DNA of 12,471 bases from Candidatus Gottesmanbacteria bacterium. GTDB lineage: Bacteria; Patescibacteriota; Microgenomatia; JACPZF01. The DNA lies in assembly GCA_016195615.1 (NCBI GenBank), contig JACPZF010000053.1:1-12471 (forward strand), read 5' to 3'. A program made the translations under genes and the position numbers. Below the pieces are notes generated by a model. The model ran no database searches. It worked only from the letters and a program-made list of their open reading frames with translations, and was not told the origin of the DNA. Positions 1 through 12,100 of the stretch are shown in pieces (positions within the stretch are counted from its first letter, which is position 1; each line of letters starts with the position of its first letter).

Positions 1-2
1 CC

Positions 3-107
3 TGGCTTAAAAGCTTTTGGAGGATTAGATTAAGAAGAGACTATCATTCTGCCATGTTCAAGGCTTTCGTCTATTTGGCACTTATTATTGTCTTAATAAG
101 AAATTAG
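3..107 (+). CDS. Possible 3' end of a membrane protein gene, truncated by the window edge
   Basis: The third plus-strand frame is open from base 3 to a TAG at 105-107 and encodes 34 residues: a basic stretch (FWRIRLRRDYHS) followed by a hydrophobic run (AFVYLALIIVLI) and RN before the stop. A basic patch followed by a short hydrophobic helix at the C-terminus is typical of a membrane-anchored bacterial protein. If real, the gene converges on the giant gene, with 16 bases between the two stop codons. The frame is short enough to be open by chance, and another plus frame also has a short open stretch ending at 31-33, so the call is tentative. No family can be assigned from this tail. Confidence 0.4.
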   Translation, partial: WLKSFWRIRLRRDYHSAMFKAFVYLALIIVLIRN

Positions 108-123
108 GAGTTTTGAAATGACC

Positions 124-3100
124 TTAATAATCTAAGGCATTTATTTTTAACCATGGCCAGGCAACATCTTTAATGTAATTTTCTCTATCCACCCCATTTC
201 TTTTAACTACCTCGGTTTCAATCTTGTGGAATACCAGAATTCTTTGTAGGGGATTTCCTTCGGGTAGTTGTTTCTGTTCTACAAGAAAATCCATCCATCC
301 TCTTGCCCAACCTCCAACGGTTTCTGATTCCCATACTAAAATGTCAAAAATAGCTTTTTTAAATTGTTCAAAGGGGTTGGTGATGGGTTGACCAGGAGTA
401 AATCCTGTCTTTTGGGCAATATTTAGCAAGGTCTGCGATACTAAATCCATTCCCTTGAGCGGAGAACCTATAATGGTAGCCGCGATTCCTGTGGCCCCAG
501 TGGTTTTTTCTCCCGGAATAATGGGTCTTTGCAGGCCGGAGACGGATTTGGCAGCAGGAGCTGGATTTTGAGATGGCGCCAGATTTTGGGGTTGGGAGGG
601 AATGGTTATTTCTACGGTTTTTCCTGGAGGGATTTTCACTCCAAACACGACTATTTCGTTCTTAAAATAATTTGTGACTTTAAATGTTTCTCCTGGAGAA
701 TCAGAAAGCCACTCTTCTAGTTCTTTGGGCGAGCTTACTGAACCGTTACCTCCGTCAGGCCAAGTTATCAAAATCACATCACGATAATAACCATAGTCTA
801 AATCTTCCTTGGGTTTTATATTTTTATTAATCGGAGCTTCAAAAGTTGTCTTATCCATAGAAATTGTAAAGCCTGTTGGTAATGTATATTCGGCTCTAAT
901 TTTGAACGGGTCAGCAAGAAAATACTCTCCTAAACTACTGGCTTGTGCGTTAGTAAGAAGTATAGGAGTTTTCTCAGTTATCTTATCAAAAAATTTCTCA
1001 ACTAAAGGTTTCAACCACGGATAATGGTTTAGGTCAATTCCGTGGTTAGCTAGAACTCTGATTAATTCCCTTGATAACAGCCCAAAATAACCGCCTCCGA
1101 CCGACATTACATTTGGATCCCAATCATAGAAATCGATAATGGAATATTTTGCATTTTGAAAGACAAGATCGACCAACCGCGGATCTTTTGTATTTATTGT
1201 TACGCTAGTAACATCTCCTTCAATATCCATGCCATAGGCATTTAGAGAATTTCCAAGTTCGTAATAGCTGTCTTTTTTGTTTTCTCCAAAATCTCCTGGT
1301 CCTGCTAATCTTCTGATCTGTATATGAAAAGACGCATTATTTTTATCTGTAGGAGGCAATGGACTTTTGCTGAAAACCCGAACCATTCCCTTTTGAGAGT
1401 TACCCCCTAGATCAGGATGGAAACTCTGGCGAAGATAGTCTAAAAACACCTGATTATCATCCTTTTCGTTTGTTAACTGAATATTAAACTGATCATTGAA
1501 AATATCAAATTGTAAGCCATCCCTTCGGTAGAGTTTTACAATGGTTTGTTTATACAAATCAGTAATATCAAAATCTTTGCCATTTCCGTATAGATAGTGT
1601 CGCATCAAAGCGGCTGCTAACGTGTAGTTTTTCTCTATTTTATAGTAGATTTCACCCCCGTTTGCCAAAACCCATGGCAAGATCGCAAAATTGATATAGT
1701 AATCTCTTTCCTTGCCTTCTTTATTCGTCACTTCATCAATGATTTTTTCGAAGGTAATGGTTCTTTGTAAAAGATTTCCTTCAGGTAGGGCGCCAGAATA
1801 AACCAGATTATTAACCAAATTCAAAACCTGATTGCCAAAAATATGATTTAGGGTTTTCATGATAGTAAGAAAGGCATTGATAAGGCCTTCTAGGGGTGAG
1901 GAAACAGTTCCCCCGCCCGCAAAAGCAGAAGTTTTTTGGCTCGTAGAGTTTTGGGAGGGAAGTTGGGAAACAGGAGAAATTAGTTTACTTTTAACAAAGT
2001 TTCTTAATTCTCTCCAATAATCATTAACCAAATCTCCTTTGGGATTAGCATTTCTAGGTAGATACATATCTCCGCTGACATTTCTTACCCCGCCGCCATC
2101 TCCGGAATACTCATCGGCTAAGGTAATGGTATTGTCAATTTGGGGGAAACCGACATTGGTTAGATGACCTAGCAGGCTAGTTAAAATTTTTAAATTATCG
2201 ATCGTAATAAGTTTTTGCTCAAAATCATAGTTTGCCCCTTTTTTGTTTAATACTTCGACTAGAAATTTACTCAGCTTACTCACAAATCCGGTTTGTTCTA
2301 AAACAATTTTTTTGGCCATTTCCTCTTTAACGGCTTTAGTAAAAGCTTGTTTCCTGGCACTTCTTTCCGTTCTTTTGTCATAGTCTCCTTGGGCGTTCGC
2401 TTTGATATAGCCGAGGACTGTTTTTCCATCCATTGACTGTCTGCCTTTTTTAAATTCCAACCCTACCTGCAATTGCTGGTTAAAATAATAGGGGTAGGTT
2501 TTAACATCAAAGGGAACATCAACTTCAATTTTGCCAAAGACATTATCAATAAATTTGGCAATCATATCGTCTTCAAAAACCAATTGGAAATCGATGGAGA
2601 ATCCTGTGGCGTCTTCAACGGCTTGACGCATTAAATCAAATCCCCCGGTAGCATAGGCTTCGCTTATTCTGGTTGTCGGGTTAAGAACATCCGGACCTAA
2701 TTTTTTGGCCAGAGCCACTTCTGGGGACCCAAAATCATTGGAGATGGAAATTAAATCTACTTTTCCCGTCTTTAGATTGTAGGAAACTATCGTATATGAG
2801 CCATGGGTTATTCCTGGTTTAGTAAAATCCGGTGGTTCATAGTTCCAGCCTGATCCAAACAAAAGAAAATTTATTCGTTCGGCATTTAAAGATTGATCAA
2901 CTCTTTTGGTCCAGTTAGGATCATTTTTTCTTCGTTCCTCTCTTTGGCGCAAGGTATCAGCCACGAAAGGTTTAATCATCTCGCCCATAAAACTATCTGG
3001 TACAAGTTTTAAAAGATCGGTTATTGGTGTAGCGTTAGTTTGCGATTGGCTAACATTTTTTAATTCCGTAATCGACTGAATTATCGGCGCTTCGGATTTG

Positions 3101-6100
3101 GGTTTTGGCGGTCTGATAATAAATACCTTTACCCAGATATCTAGTTCACTGTTATTTTTATAATTTCCATGACCGATATTTATTCTTCCCCCATTTTGGA
3201 AGCTTATATTAAGACCGTAATTAAAAAATGTAGCACTGGGGTGAGGATTATACGCGTCAGCAGAAAGCAAACCAGCTGTGGGTAAATATGCCGGAGTATT
3301 ACTGTAGCCTGCCGGTTTGCTTAACCCTTGAGGTCCGCAGCCGAAACCACAACCGGGAAGGGCTTCCCAGCCATCTGCGGCATAAACTATTTTGCTGTTT
3401 TGTCCGACCTGAGTGTTTGAGCGAACGATGACGTTGCCTTCGATAAAATTGGTTCCCCAAGGTTTTTGCGGAGAGGGTTTGGAATTGGGATCTATTTGTT
3501 TTGGATCGTTAGGATTAATTGTATTGTTGTGGCCGGCAATAACCATACCAACAATTAGTCCATCATCGGTAATATCAATAGACATGTCTGGTTCGCCGGC
3601 CCTTACGTGTATTTTCTTTGTTATCACTTCGAGAGTGCCGTCGTGAGTAACCGGTTGTAAATCATATTTGAAATTGAAATTTACGTTTGGAGTTTTATCC
3701 GAAACCTTAAAAGTGATTTTTAAATTGTTAAAAACCATGGGGATGTTGCTATATAAAAGATAATTATTGGGATTGGCAGGATCCGGCATAATGCCGATAG
3801 GTGAGGAATGATAAAGAGACAGTCTGCCCGGTTCACCGAAAAACTCGCTGACGGGCATTTCAAATACAACTTTCCCGTCGTTGCTAATTTCCATCATCAA
3901 ACTATCGGGATAACTGTCGGCAAACTGCTTAGGAAGAGAAATCTGTATTGAATTAAGAGTTCGTTGACCGGAAAAAGATAAAACAGCTGGTTTATTTACA
4001 CCAACAGAAAGATTTTCAGATTTGGCAAAACCGTTTTTATCGACAACTTTTTCCGGACTAATCGTTTGTGTCTCATACTGACTTTCTAGATTTGAAGGAA
4101 AGTCATTGGTCGAACCGGTCGAGGGAACAATTGAATTGCTGTCGTCGTTTTCAAATTCCACGCCTTGAACATCAAAATATCTCGGCTGAGTATCGCCGTA
4201 AACAATTATTTTAAAATTATCTTTATACACCCACGGATAGGTGCTGACAAGAGCTCCCATTTGGTCATAGCGCCGGCCAAATAATTTTAAGTAGGGCGCA
4301 GAATTGTTTCCTTGAATTAATTTTTTAACAGTATCATTAAAAACGACTTTTCCGTCGATGACGATCATGATATTTTTCAAATCGCCGGCGTTTCCCCATT
4401 CCTTAAGTTCACGCTTAGAAGAATCAAGCAGTGCCTCTAAATCAGATATGGCAACGTCAGATTTATCATATGGGAGGGAAATTGATTCAATATACCCCGG
4501 TTTTCCTGAACGCTCCGCAACAACGTAACCGGAGTAATTTTTTCCGTCTTGTCCTTTAACTTCTTCTCTTTTGTAATTATGGAAAATTCCATCCCGGTCA
4601 AACCAACCGAATTCGGGATTTCCAGCAAGTTGTTCCCACGAACCAACATAATCACCGTATGATCTTTCGGGATCGCTCCAGCGAATTGAGGTGTAACTGA
4701 AGTGCGTAGAATTTTTATACGAAAAAAGATTTCCGCCCGTAACTGTTTTTAAAGCAATGTTTTGTGAATTTATAATTTGTTTAGGCTGAGAAACTACATT
4801 TTGCTGGTTATTTTGCCGGGAGACAATGGCCTGCTGATTGCCTAGCGGAATTGCCGGCGCCTCGGATTTTGGTTTTGGTGGTGGCGACTGGACATTTTGG
4901 ACAATTACCGGTTCCTTAGTATTGGCAGGTATCTGAGGTTGGGTAGAGCCGGATTTGGCAGAGGGCAATCCTTCGTTAAATAGTTTATCATTGACTGTAG
5001 AAGAAGGAGGATTCGTTGCAAGAGGAACAACTTTGGTAACTAAAAGCGGTGTTGAACCGGGTTGTCCGGCCTGTGATTCGCCCTGTGGCTCAAGAACCAT
5101 TTTATAGCCATATTTAGAAAGCTCTGGATTAACTTTTGTTTCAAGGTAATTTCGGTAATTATCCAATTGAAGGCTGTATTGAATTTGTGCAGTATATGGG
5201 AGAATATTAATTAAATTTAAATAAAAAGTAAGAATTCCAAGCACTATCTTTGATCTCCAGCCCGGAGGAAGAGCGTTAAAGAAATTGGGTAGAGTAATGT
5301 CGATTTGAAAGCGGGCGTACCAATAAGTACCAAGGATACCAGCGGTCAGAGTAGTGATTCCTAAAATGGCTCTAGTCCCTAGCTCAACGAATTTGTTCAC
5401 CGTTGGAATCGGTTCATTTAATAAAATTTCATATTTCTGACCGTTTCGTTCCAGAATAAATACCTTATTAGGGTTTAAGTAGAAAAACTTTCCCGGAGAT
5501 ACCGCCTTTTGATATTCAAAGGGAAAGTCTTGGGGATAGATCAAGTCTCCTTCCTGAATTGTCAAAGTGGTTTTTTTATCGCCTTGACCTTTTAATGATT
5601 TAGCAACAATACGATTATGTTCAGAGAACGTTACCTCAAAATGATCACCCTTGTTACTAGCAACTGGAGTTGATCCGGAAACGATACCAAATGCATTATT
5701 TACAAAAATAGAAACACTATCAGCAAAACGCCAAAAAGGAGTCAGGGAGATAGACGTTGTTGGTGATGGTACGATGGGTTCGCGTTGCCATAGATTGTCT
5801 GCAAAGCCCAGTTCGGAATAAATAGCGTTTAAAGATGGCGAGCGAATTGGTTCATCAGACAAGTAAATTTTTTTAATAAGATTGTTATTCTGGAAGAAAT
5901 GAATTAGCTTAAAAACGATCGCGGCCTGGGATTGGTTTTCATTGGGATTTAAAAATACCCTCCTAATGGATATCCGGCCGTTAGTATATGTCTGATAAAG
6001 GGCAAAACCAAGGACCCTGTCACCGTCAAAAAGGGCCAAAAAATTATAATCTTCTTTAGCAATAAATTTCAAAAACGGGTCTTGATTCATTCCTTTACCA

Positions 6101-9100
6101 CGGGTCTTAGGATCTAAAAACCTTAACTTCGAATCAGCGTTCAATAATCTAGCCAGAAGCTTTAGACGGTTTTGAGTTTCGAGATGGATTACTTGAAGAG
6201 CAGGTAGAGCAGACGTATCAACAGGGAAAACTCTTTGCAGGGTTGCACCCGGGTTTGGGCCGGCAGGACGCTCCGGAAGATCGGCTGGTTTTTGGGAAAA
6301 AGCGAGTTGTTCGGAAACGAGTTGTGCTAGCGGCTTATTAAAGCTTTGTAGATAGAGAAGAAGATTTCCGATTATGGGAAGTCTAGCCAATCTGTTTGTT
6401 TGTTTGGCCCGGTTCCAAGCCAAAACAACGATCGCCTGCTGTCGGATTAATTCTGCCTGCTTAGTAAAAATACCAGACATAACTTCAGAAATAGCCGCTA
6501 AATAGGCATCATCTGGTTTAAGAGAGTAGTTTTTTCTTAATTCTCCAGCTAACCGACCCTGAATCGCTTCTTTTTTACTGAATATAGGGATTAATCGTTT
6601 GATTTCTTCGTTTAAGTTTTGTACCTCTTGATATTTTTTGTCGGTAGGATCAACTTGAGTAAGAAATTCCAAAAAATTCTCAGCCAAGATTTTGACAGCT
6701 GTTCTCGCCGCAATTTCCTGTTCCAAACGAGACAAAGAAGTGGTATTTTTAACTGCCGCGGCTATTTCGTTTACAATTTCCTGTTCATCAGCAACAAGCG
6801 TAAGATTCTTATCGATCGCAGATCTGGCCGCAAATTTTTGCAACAGAGCTAAAGATATGGGTTTAGTAGGGCCGATTGTTTCGTCGGTGGAAAGTTTCGG
6901 ATAACCAATCGCGTCGTTAAACAAATTTACAAGCAGAGGTTTAGTTGTTTCTACTAATGCCGAAGCTGCGTCAATAAAACCAATTTTCCCAGTTAAATAA
7001 TCAAGGAGAACGCCAGTGTTTTGTTCAAGGTTTTTAACATAATGTGTAAGTCTAGCGATTGATCGCGTGGCTTGCTCTTTAGCATAGCCATTTTTTTCCA
7101 AGAGCGCCTGCAGATGGTATGGGTTCGAGAGGTATGTCTTGAGAGAATCAAGAAATGGTTTTAAATCTGCTATCGTCAAATCTGCAAAAATATTTTTGAA
7201 TTCAGCAAAAATATATTTGTATTCAGGATCATTTTCAATTAAATATAAAAGGTGAAAGATCGGATTTTGATTTACAATATCGACTTTCTCGCCGATGCCG
7301 GGATCGTCTTTGGGAATCCCGCCGGCACCGCCATTTTCCAAGAAATTTAAAATGGTATTTTCAAAGTCAAGCGCTTTAATCTGGTTTTTGTTTTGTCTGT
7401 CAGCAAAAATGTCTGCCGGTTTTAAATCCCAATTGCCGAAAGCCAAACTCAGCGCTAGGAGAGCAGTACGGGCATTTTTATTCTCACTGGTGATTTGGGT
7501 TTGAATATTTTCAACATCAGATAAAACGAGAGTGTTATCAAGAAAAGGAGTAATAATATAATTTTCGTTAATACTTGGACCTTGATCCGCAGATGATTTA
7601 AGCCCGAGCAATGCGATTTGACTTGGAGGAATAACCAGACCTGAATTATGCCAAAGGTTTTGAGTCAATAAATCTGAAAAAATATTAGCCATCGTAATTT
7701 CCGAACCCGGGGAGTTATCGCTGGTAAGTTGGACATATCCATACCTTTGGGCGGGTTTAGCAATGAACAGACGTAGAGAGTTGTCTTCAAAAATAATTAA
7801 GCCTGGCCGATAGGAAGGCTTACTTACAAAAAGTACGCGACCGACATTTTTACCGGTTAACGGGTTAATAAGACCGAAAGGTTTATTCTTATCAATAGGG
7901 TCGAACTTGGTTAGATCAAATTCGTTTTTACCATTGTTTTCTTTTAAAACGGCATTAGTGTTTAAGGCCGAAATATTGGCCAAAGGAGATAAATCCAATG
8001 GCTTCAAAGTAACAACATTATTATTTTGTTTTGCTAATTGGGAAATCTGCTCAAGGGTATTTAAGATGGCGTTTTCGGCAATTTCTGCCAGTGCTTCGGG
8101 CGAAATCTTGTCTTGGAGGCCGCTTCCGGGCGTATTTATAAGATTGGAGATAAGCAATCTTAAATATGGATTAAACTTTTTAACTTGATTTTTATCAGCG
8201 ACGACGGCCCAAGAGAGAGTATCGAGAGTTTGTGACACATTAAGGCGGGTGAGTTTAGTGTCATATTCAAGCAATACGTTGTGTTTGGTTAGGGCTTTTA
8301 AGGTTTTGTCATATAAATCTTGGGCAATAGTCCTAATCTGGGGCAGTACCTTATTTAAATTTTCAATATCAGTTTCATTTAGACCAGCGGTGGAGAAGAG
8401 GGGCAAAGAAATTAGATCTGCTGGTTTTTGGGCATTTATGGAGGGTTCCCGTTCAGGAAGATGTTTTGGCGGTGCAGTATTTTTTATCGCTGGCAAGGTC
8501 CGTCCTTGATCGAGAGTAATTAAAATGCGTCCAAGACCGTCTGACCAGGCGGGAAGAACGTTTCTGATTATATTTCTGGTTAAACGGATAGTTCCTGCGA
8601 GTAGATCTCTAATTTTCATAATAGCTTTTACAATAAAATCATTGGTTTTGCTATGGTTTTGTAGGAAGTGTTGAGCCGCAGTAACAATGCTTTTTTGTAG
8701 CGGTTGATATAGATGTCTGATAGGGTTTAGGAGATATAAATTGGTTAAGTACAAAAATAGTCTTGCAAAAGAGATTGTCTGGTCAAAAACATTACCCTGA
8801 TAAAAAGCTGAAGCAATTAAAATGGGAGTTTGGCCAATAGCAGCTTCTGCCAAAACTTCTCCGGAGGTATTATCTATAAATTGGTAAGTCTGGTCTTTTT
8901 CCAAAAAGTAATAATTAGAAAGGGGTTGGTTTGGGGCAGATATTGGTAGTACCTGATTCACTTCGTTGGAAGCAACAACTTGTAAAATAGTGACATTGCG
9001 GACTTCAATTATTGTGTCGTTTACTTTTAAAGTTGCATTATCAGGAACGGGAAGCTGGCGATCAGTATTAACACTTACTTCTGTAAACACAAGAGTTTCT

Positions 9101-12100
9101 GGTTGTGGAGAATTTGTATTTGTTCCCGAAAGCCCGGCTGGTTTTTGGAAGACCACGGGTTGTTGACTTCCGAGCCTAGAGGCAAATTTTAAATACTTAG
9201 TGCGTAAAGGATCGCTTTCTGTTTTCTCGCTCACAATATTGCCTTCTTTTAAGTCGGTTCTGGTATTTAAAAAACGCCCTTTAGGATCGGGAATATTTTG
9301 TGGGGAATCATCCCGTTTTAAAAATCCCGGTAAGAGCGTCGGGTCATTCGGCATAATCGTATTAACGCCCCAGTCGATCATCATTTGCATGATAGCCGGG
9401 CTCGCGGTGGAACCGCCGATCACTTCGTAGCCCAACCTTTTAGCCGTTTTGACAAAGGTTTCGAGTCTCGCTTTTTGTAAATTGGCGAAAAGCGGGATAT
9501 TGGGAAAAACCGCAATTTTTCCAGGAATTTTACTTTGATCGGTAACCGGAACTCTCCTGCCGTTATTTTGAATCTCAGACCAAATTGCGCTCCATAAATT
9601 TTCGGGCCAAAAAAAGTGGACGCCATCGGCTTTAAGATTATAGATTTCTTGTTCCTCTGTGTCTGCGTGGTTAACTTTTGCTTCCAAACCGACCGTCTTT
9701 CCTAAATTCTCGGCGTCGCTTAAGACTCCCGAAGGATTAAAGGGATTAAAAATGGGGTCGGGAATCTGGAGGTAAATTTTGGTTTTTAAACCTAAAATCT
9801 TTCTGGCTAAAAGCAATTTAAAAACAGTCTTTTTGTCGCGCGAACCGATTGAAACCCTGTTGCCTAGGTCCGATACCAGTTGTAAAAGTTTATAAGGATC
9901 TTGCTCTGTTCCTTTTAAATCCAGATAGATTTCTTTTTCCTCCATCCCTTTTTGCTTAAACCATTCAACCCAGGTTTCTAAGGTGTCGTGACTAGGATTT
10001 TTCTCTTTAAATTCTTCGAAAGACATTTTTCTAACATCATCGTGGGTGATGACGGCAATGCCGTCGCTAGTGAATCTCAGATCTAACTCCACGCCATCGA
10101 CTATGGTCAGTGAGTCTTTGGCTCGGGGAATAGAGTTTTGGGTTTTTACTTCTCCCAATGAGATTACGGTTTCTAGAAAACCGGCCCGATGGGCAAACAC
10201 TCTAACCGTTGGGGAAGGAGCAAGTTCTTCGGCAACGATCTTTGCCAATGGTTTATTGAATTCGCGAAGATAGAGAAGCATGTCTCCTAGTAAGGGAATT
10301 TTCGCGTAGGATGTGGTTTGTTTGGCCCGGTTCCAGGCCAAAAGAACAATGGTTTGGTCTTTGGCAAGCTGGGCTTGGGTAAGGAAAATCTCAGAAGCTG
10401 TTTGAGCAAGAGTCAGAGTATTTAATTCATTTAAAGCAAAACCATTGGTAACAGCCTCCTGATTTAATAATGCCTGAAAACTATCTTTGTCGCCGTATTT
10501 TGCTATAAGCTCATCGATTCCTTTAGCTATCTGTTGGGAAGTTAAACAATTACCGGTTCCTTGGGCGAAAGCGAGCGAAACCGGGCTAAAAATGTTATTG
10601 TTTTTTACAGATTGACATTGTTTGTTGTATATTTCTTGTAGTTTTGCGTAGTAATCCTTTAATTGCGTAATTAAAACATTTAATGCCATCTGCCTGGCGG
10701 TAAGTTGTTTTTTGTCGTCAAGATTTGTATTTTTCGCCACTGCCTGCGTTAATATTCTTGCTGTTTGAGCGTTATTAATGACATTACTATCGAAAGAGGC
10801 TGGTGTTTGAGTTTGTAAAACCGCAAACGGCAAAGGCTTATCGGCTGAAACCGGTTGCAAAAGGGTTGGACCCTGTTGCGGGGGTAAAGCGGCTGCCACC
10901 TTAGGTTGTTCTATGGGTGTAGTAACTTTAACTCCCGCGTTGGCAATGGCGTTAACGATATCTCTGGGTGTGGCATTTCGTTTAAGAATATCAAAGTCTC
11001 TGAGTGACAATGCCTCATCTTGTCTAAGAACAAATCCTCCGGGATCTAAACCCGAATAAATAGCCTTTATTTTGTTATCTTGATCAAGAATGACAATTGC
11101 CCTTAATTGCGAAAATCCTTGTTTGATTTCGTAAAGTATTGCGATTTTGATATTAGGATCTTGGAACAAAGCCGGGCGTTGATCCCTTATTTCTTTAAGC
11201 CTTCCTCTGGCTGGGGCATCTTTTATTTGTTCATCAATTTTTTTGTCTGCCGTAGCGACCTGTTCGACGAATTGCTCGCGAATATGATTTTTCCCATAAA
11301 AATAGACTTCTTTAGTATTGGTGAGGAGCGGATCGTCCATCACCTGCCGAATCCAATCCAAAACTGTTTTTTCAGCCCCCATGGGCTCTGCCAGAAGTTT
11401 TTTTCTTGCCGCATCAATGGAATTACCGGCAACAGCGGCGTTATAGAGCGTATCAAAGTCATAAAAATCTGGCATTGTGTTGATGTCGAGCCGGGCAGTA
11501 AAAGTGTTAACAATGCCCGCTGCCATATCGCTCACCCGGTCTCGAAGAAGGATAAAAGCAATCAGTTTTTTTTGGTCAGTGTCGAGTTTTTCATAATTTT
11601 CATCGGTCAAGCTATAATATAATTGCAGATCAGCCCCCAAAACTATCGGTTCCAAAAGCTCGGCAATATCTAGGGTAGTTTTAGACCATGTTGGGTCATT
11701 ATTTTTCAAAAAGTCATCGGTTATTTGATTACTTTGGGCATCGTTAACCAGAGGAAGCTCAAGGAGTTTGACAGGTGATATCGCTTGTCCTAACCGGTGT
11801 ATCCAACTAATTGCCTCAACCAATTGCCGTCGACCGTCAGTATTGGGATCGGGAAACGGGAGGCCCTGTTTTCGATGGTAAACCATCGACTCAATTATTT
11901 GCAGATGCGGGTAGCCGGATGTTTCCTTTTTAATCTTATTATCTATCGAGTCCATGAGAGCCAGGGCGCGAGTCCATTGGTCATTGACCAGGTACCGGCG
12001 CTCGATGGGCGTTTGCTCCAATAATTTCTGATCCGGTTTTACGATCTCGGCTTCAAGTTTGGTGGGAAGAGAAAGAGGGGGATTGGTTAAGTTGGATTGC

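Noticed and set aside
81..100. Inverted repeat CTTATTA-TTGTCT-TAATAAG as a terminator between convergent genes
   Set aside because: The 7-bp stem is perfect but purely AT-rich apart from one G-C pair, no T-tract follows on either strand, and it overlaps the end of the possible plus-strand gene. Too weak to call.
118..135. ATG at 118 on the plus strand preceded by AGGAG
   Set aside because: The spacing to AGGAG is reasonable but the frame stops after five codons.
4437..4655. 72-codon minus-strand open frame in another frame
   Set aside because: It overlaps the GH172-like coding sequence in a different frame, and the main frame carries clear domain motifs there.
7907..8509. Two plus-strand open frames of 86-93 codons
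   Set aside because: Antisense to the helical region of the giant protein, with no domain pattern; explained by codon bias on the opposite strand.
10555..10596. SPVSLAFAQ as an internal signal peptide cleavage site
   Set aside because: No long hydrophobic helix precedes it and it is more than 600 residues into the frame.
11107..11622. 171-codon open frame on the plus strand
   Set aside because: It lies fully antisense to the giant gene. The composition (Phe, Cys and Ile rich, no domain pattern) is that of a shadow frame, and no ribosome binding site or neighbouring promoter supports it.
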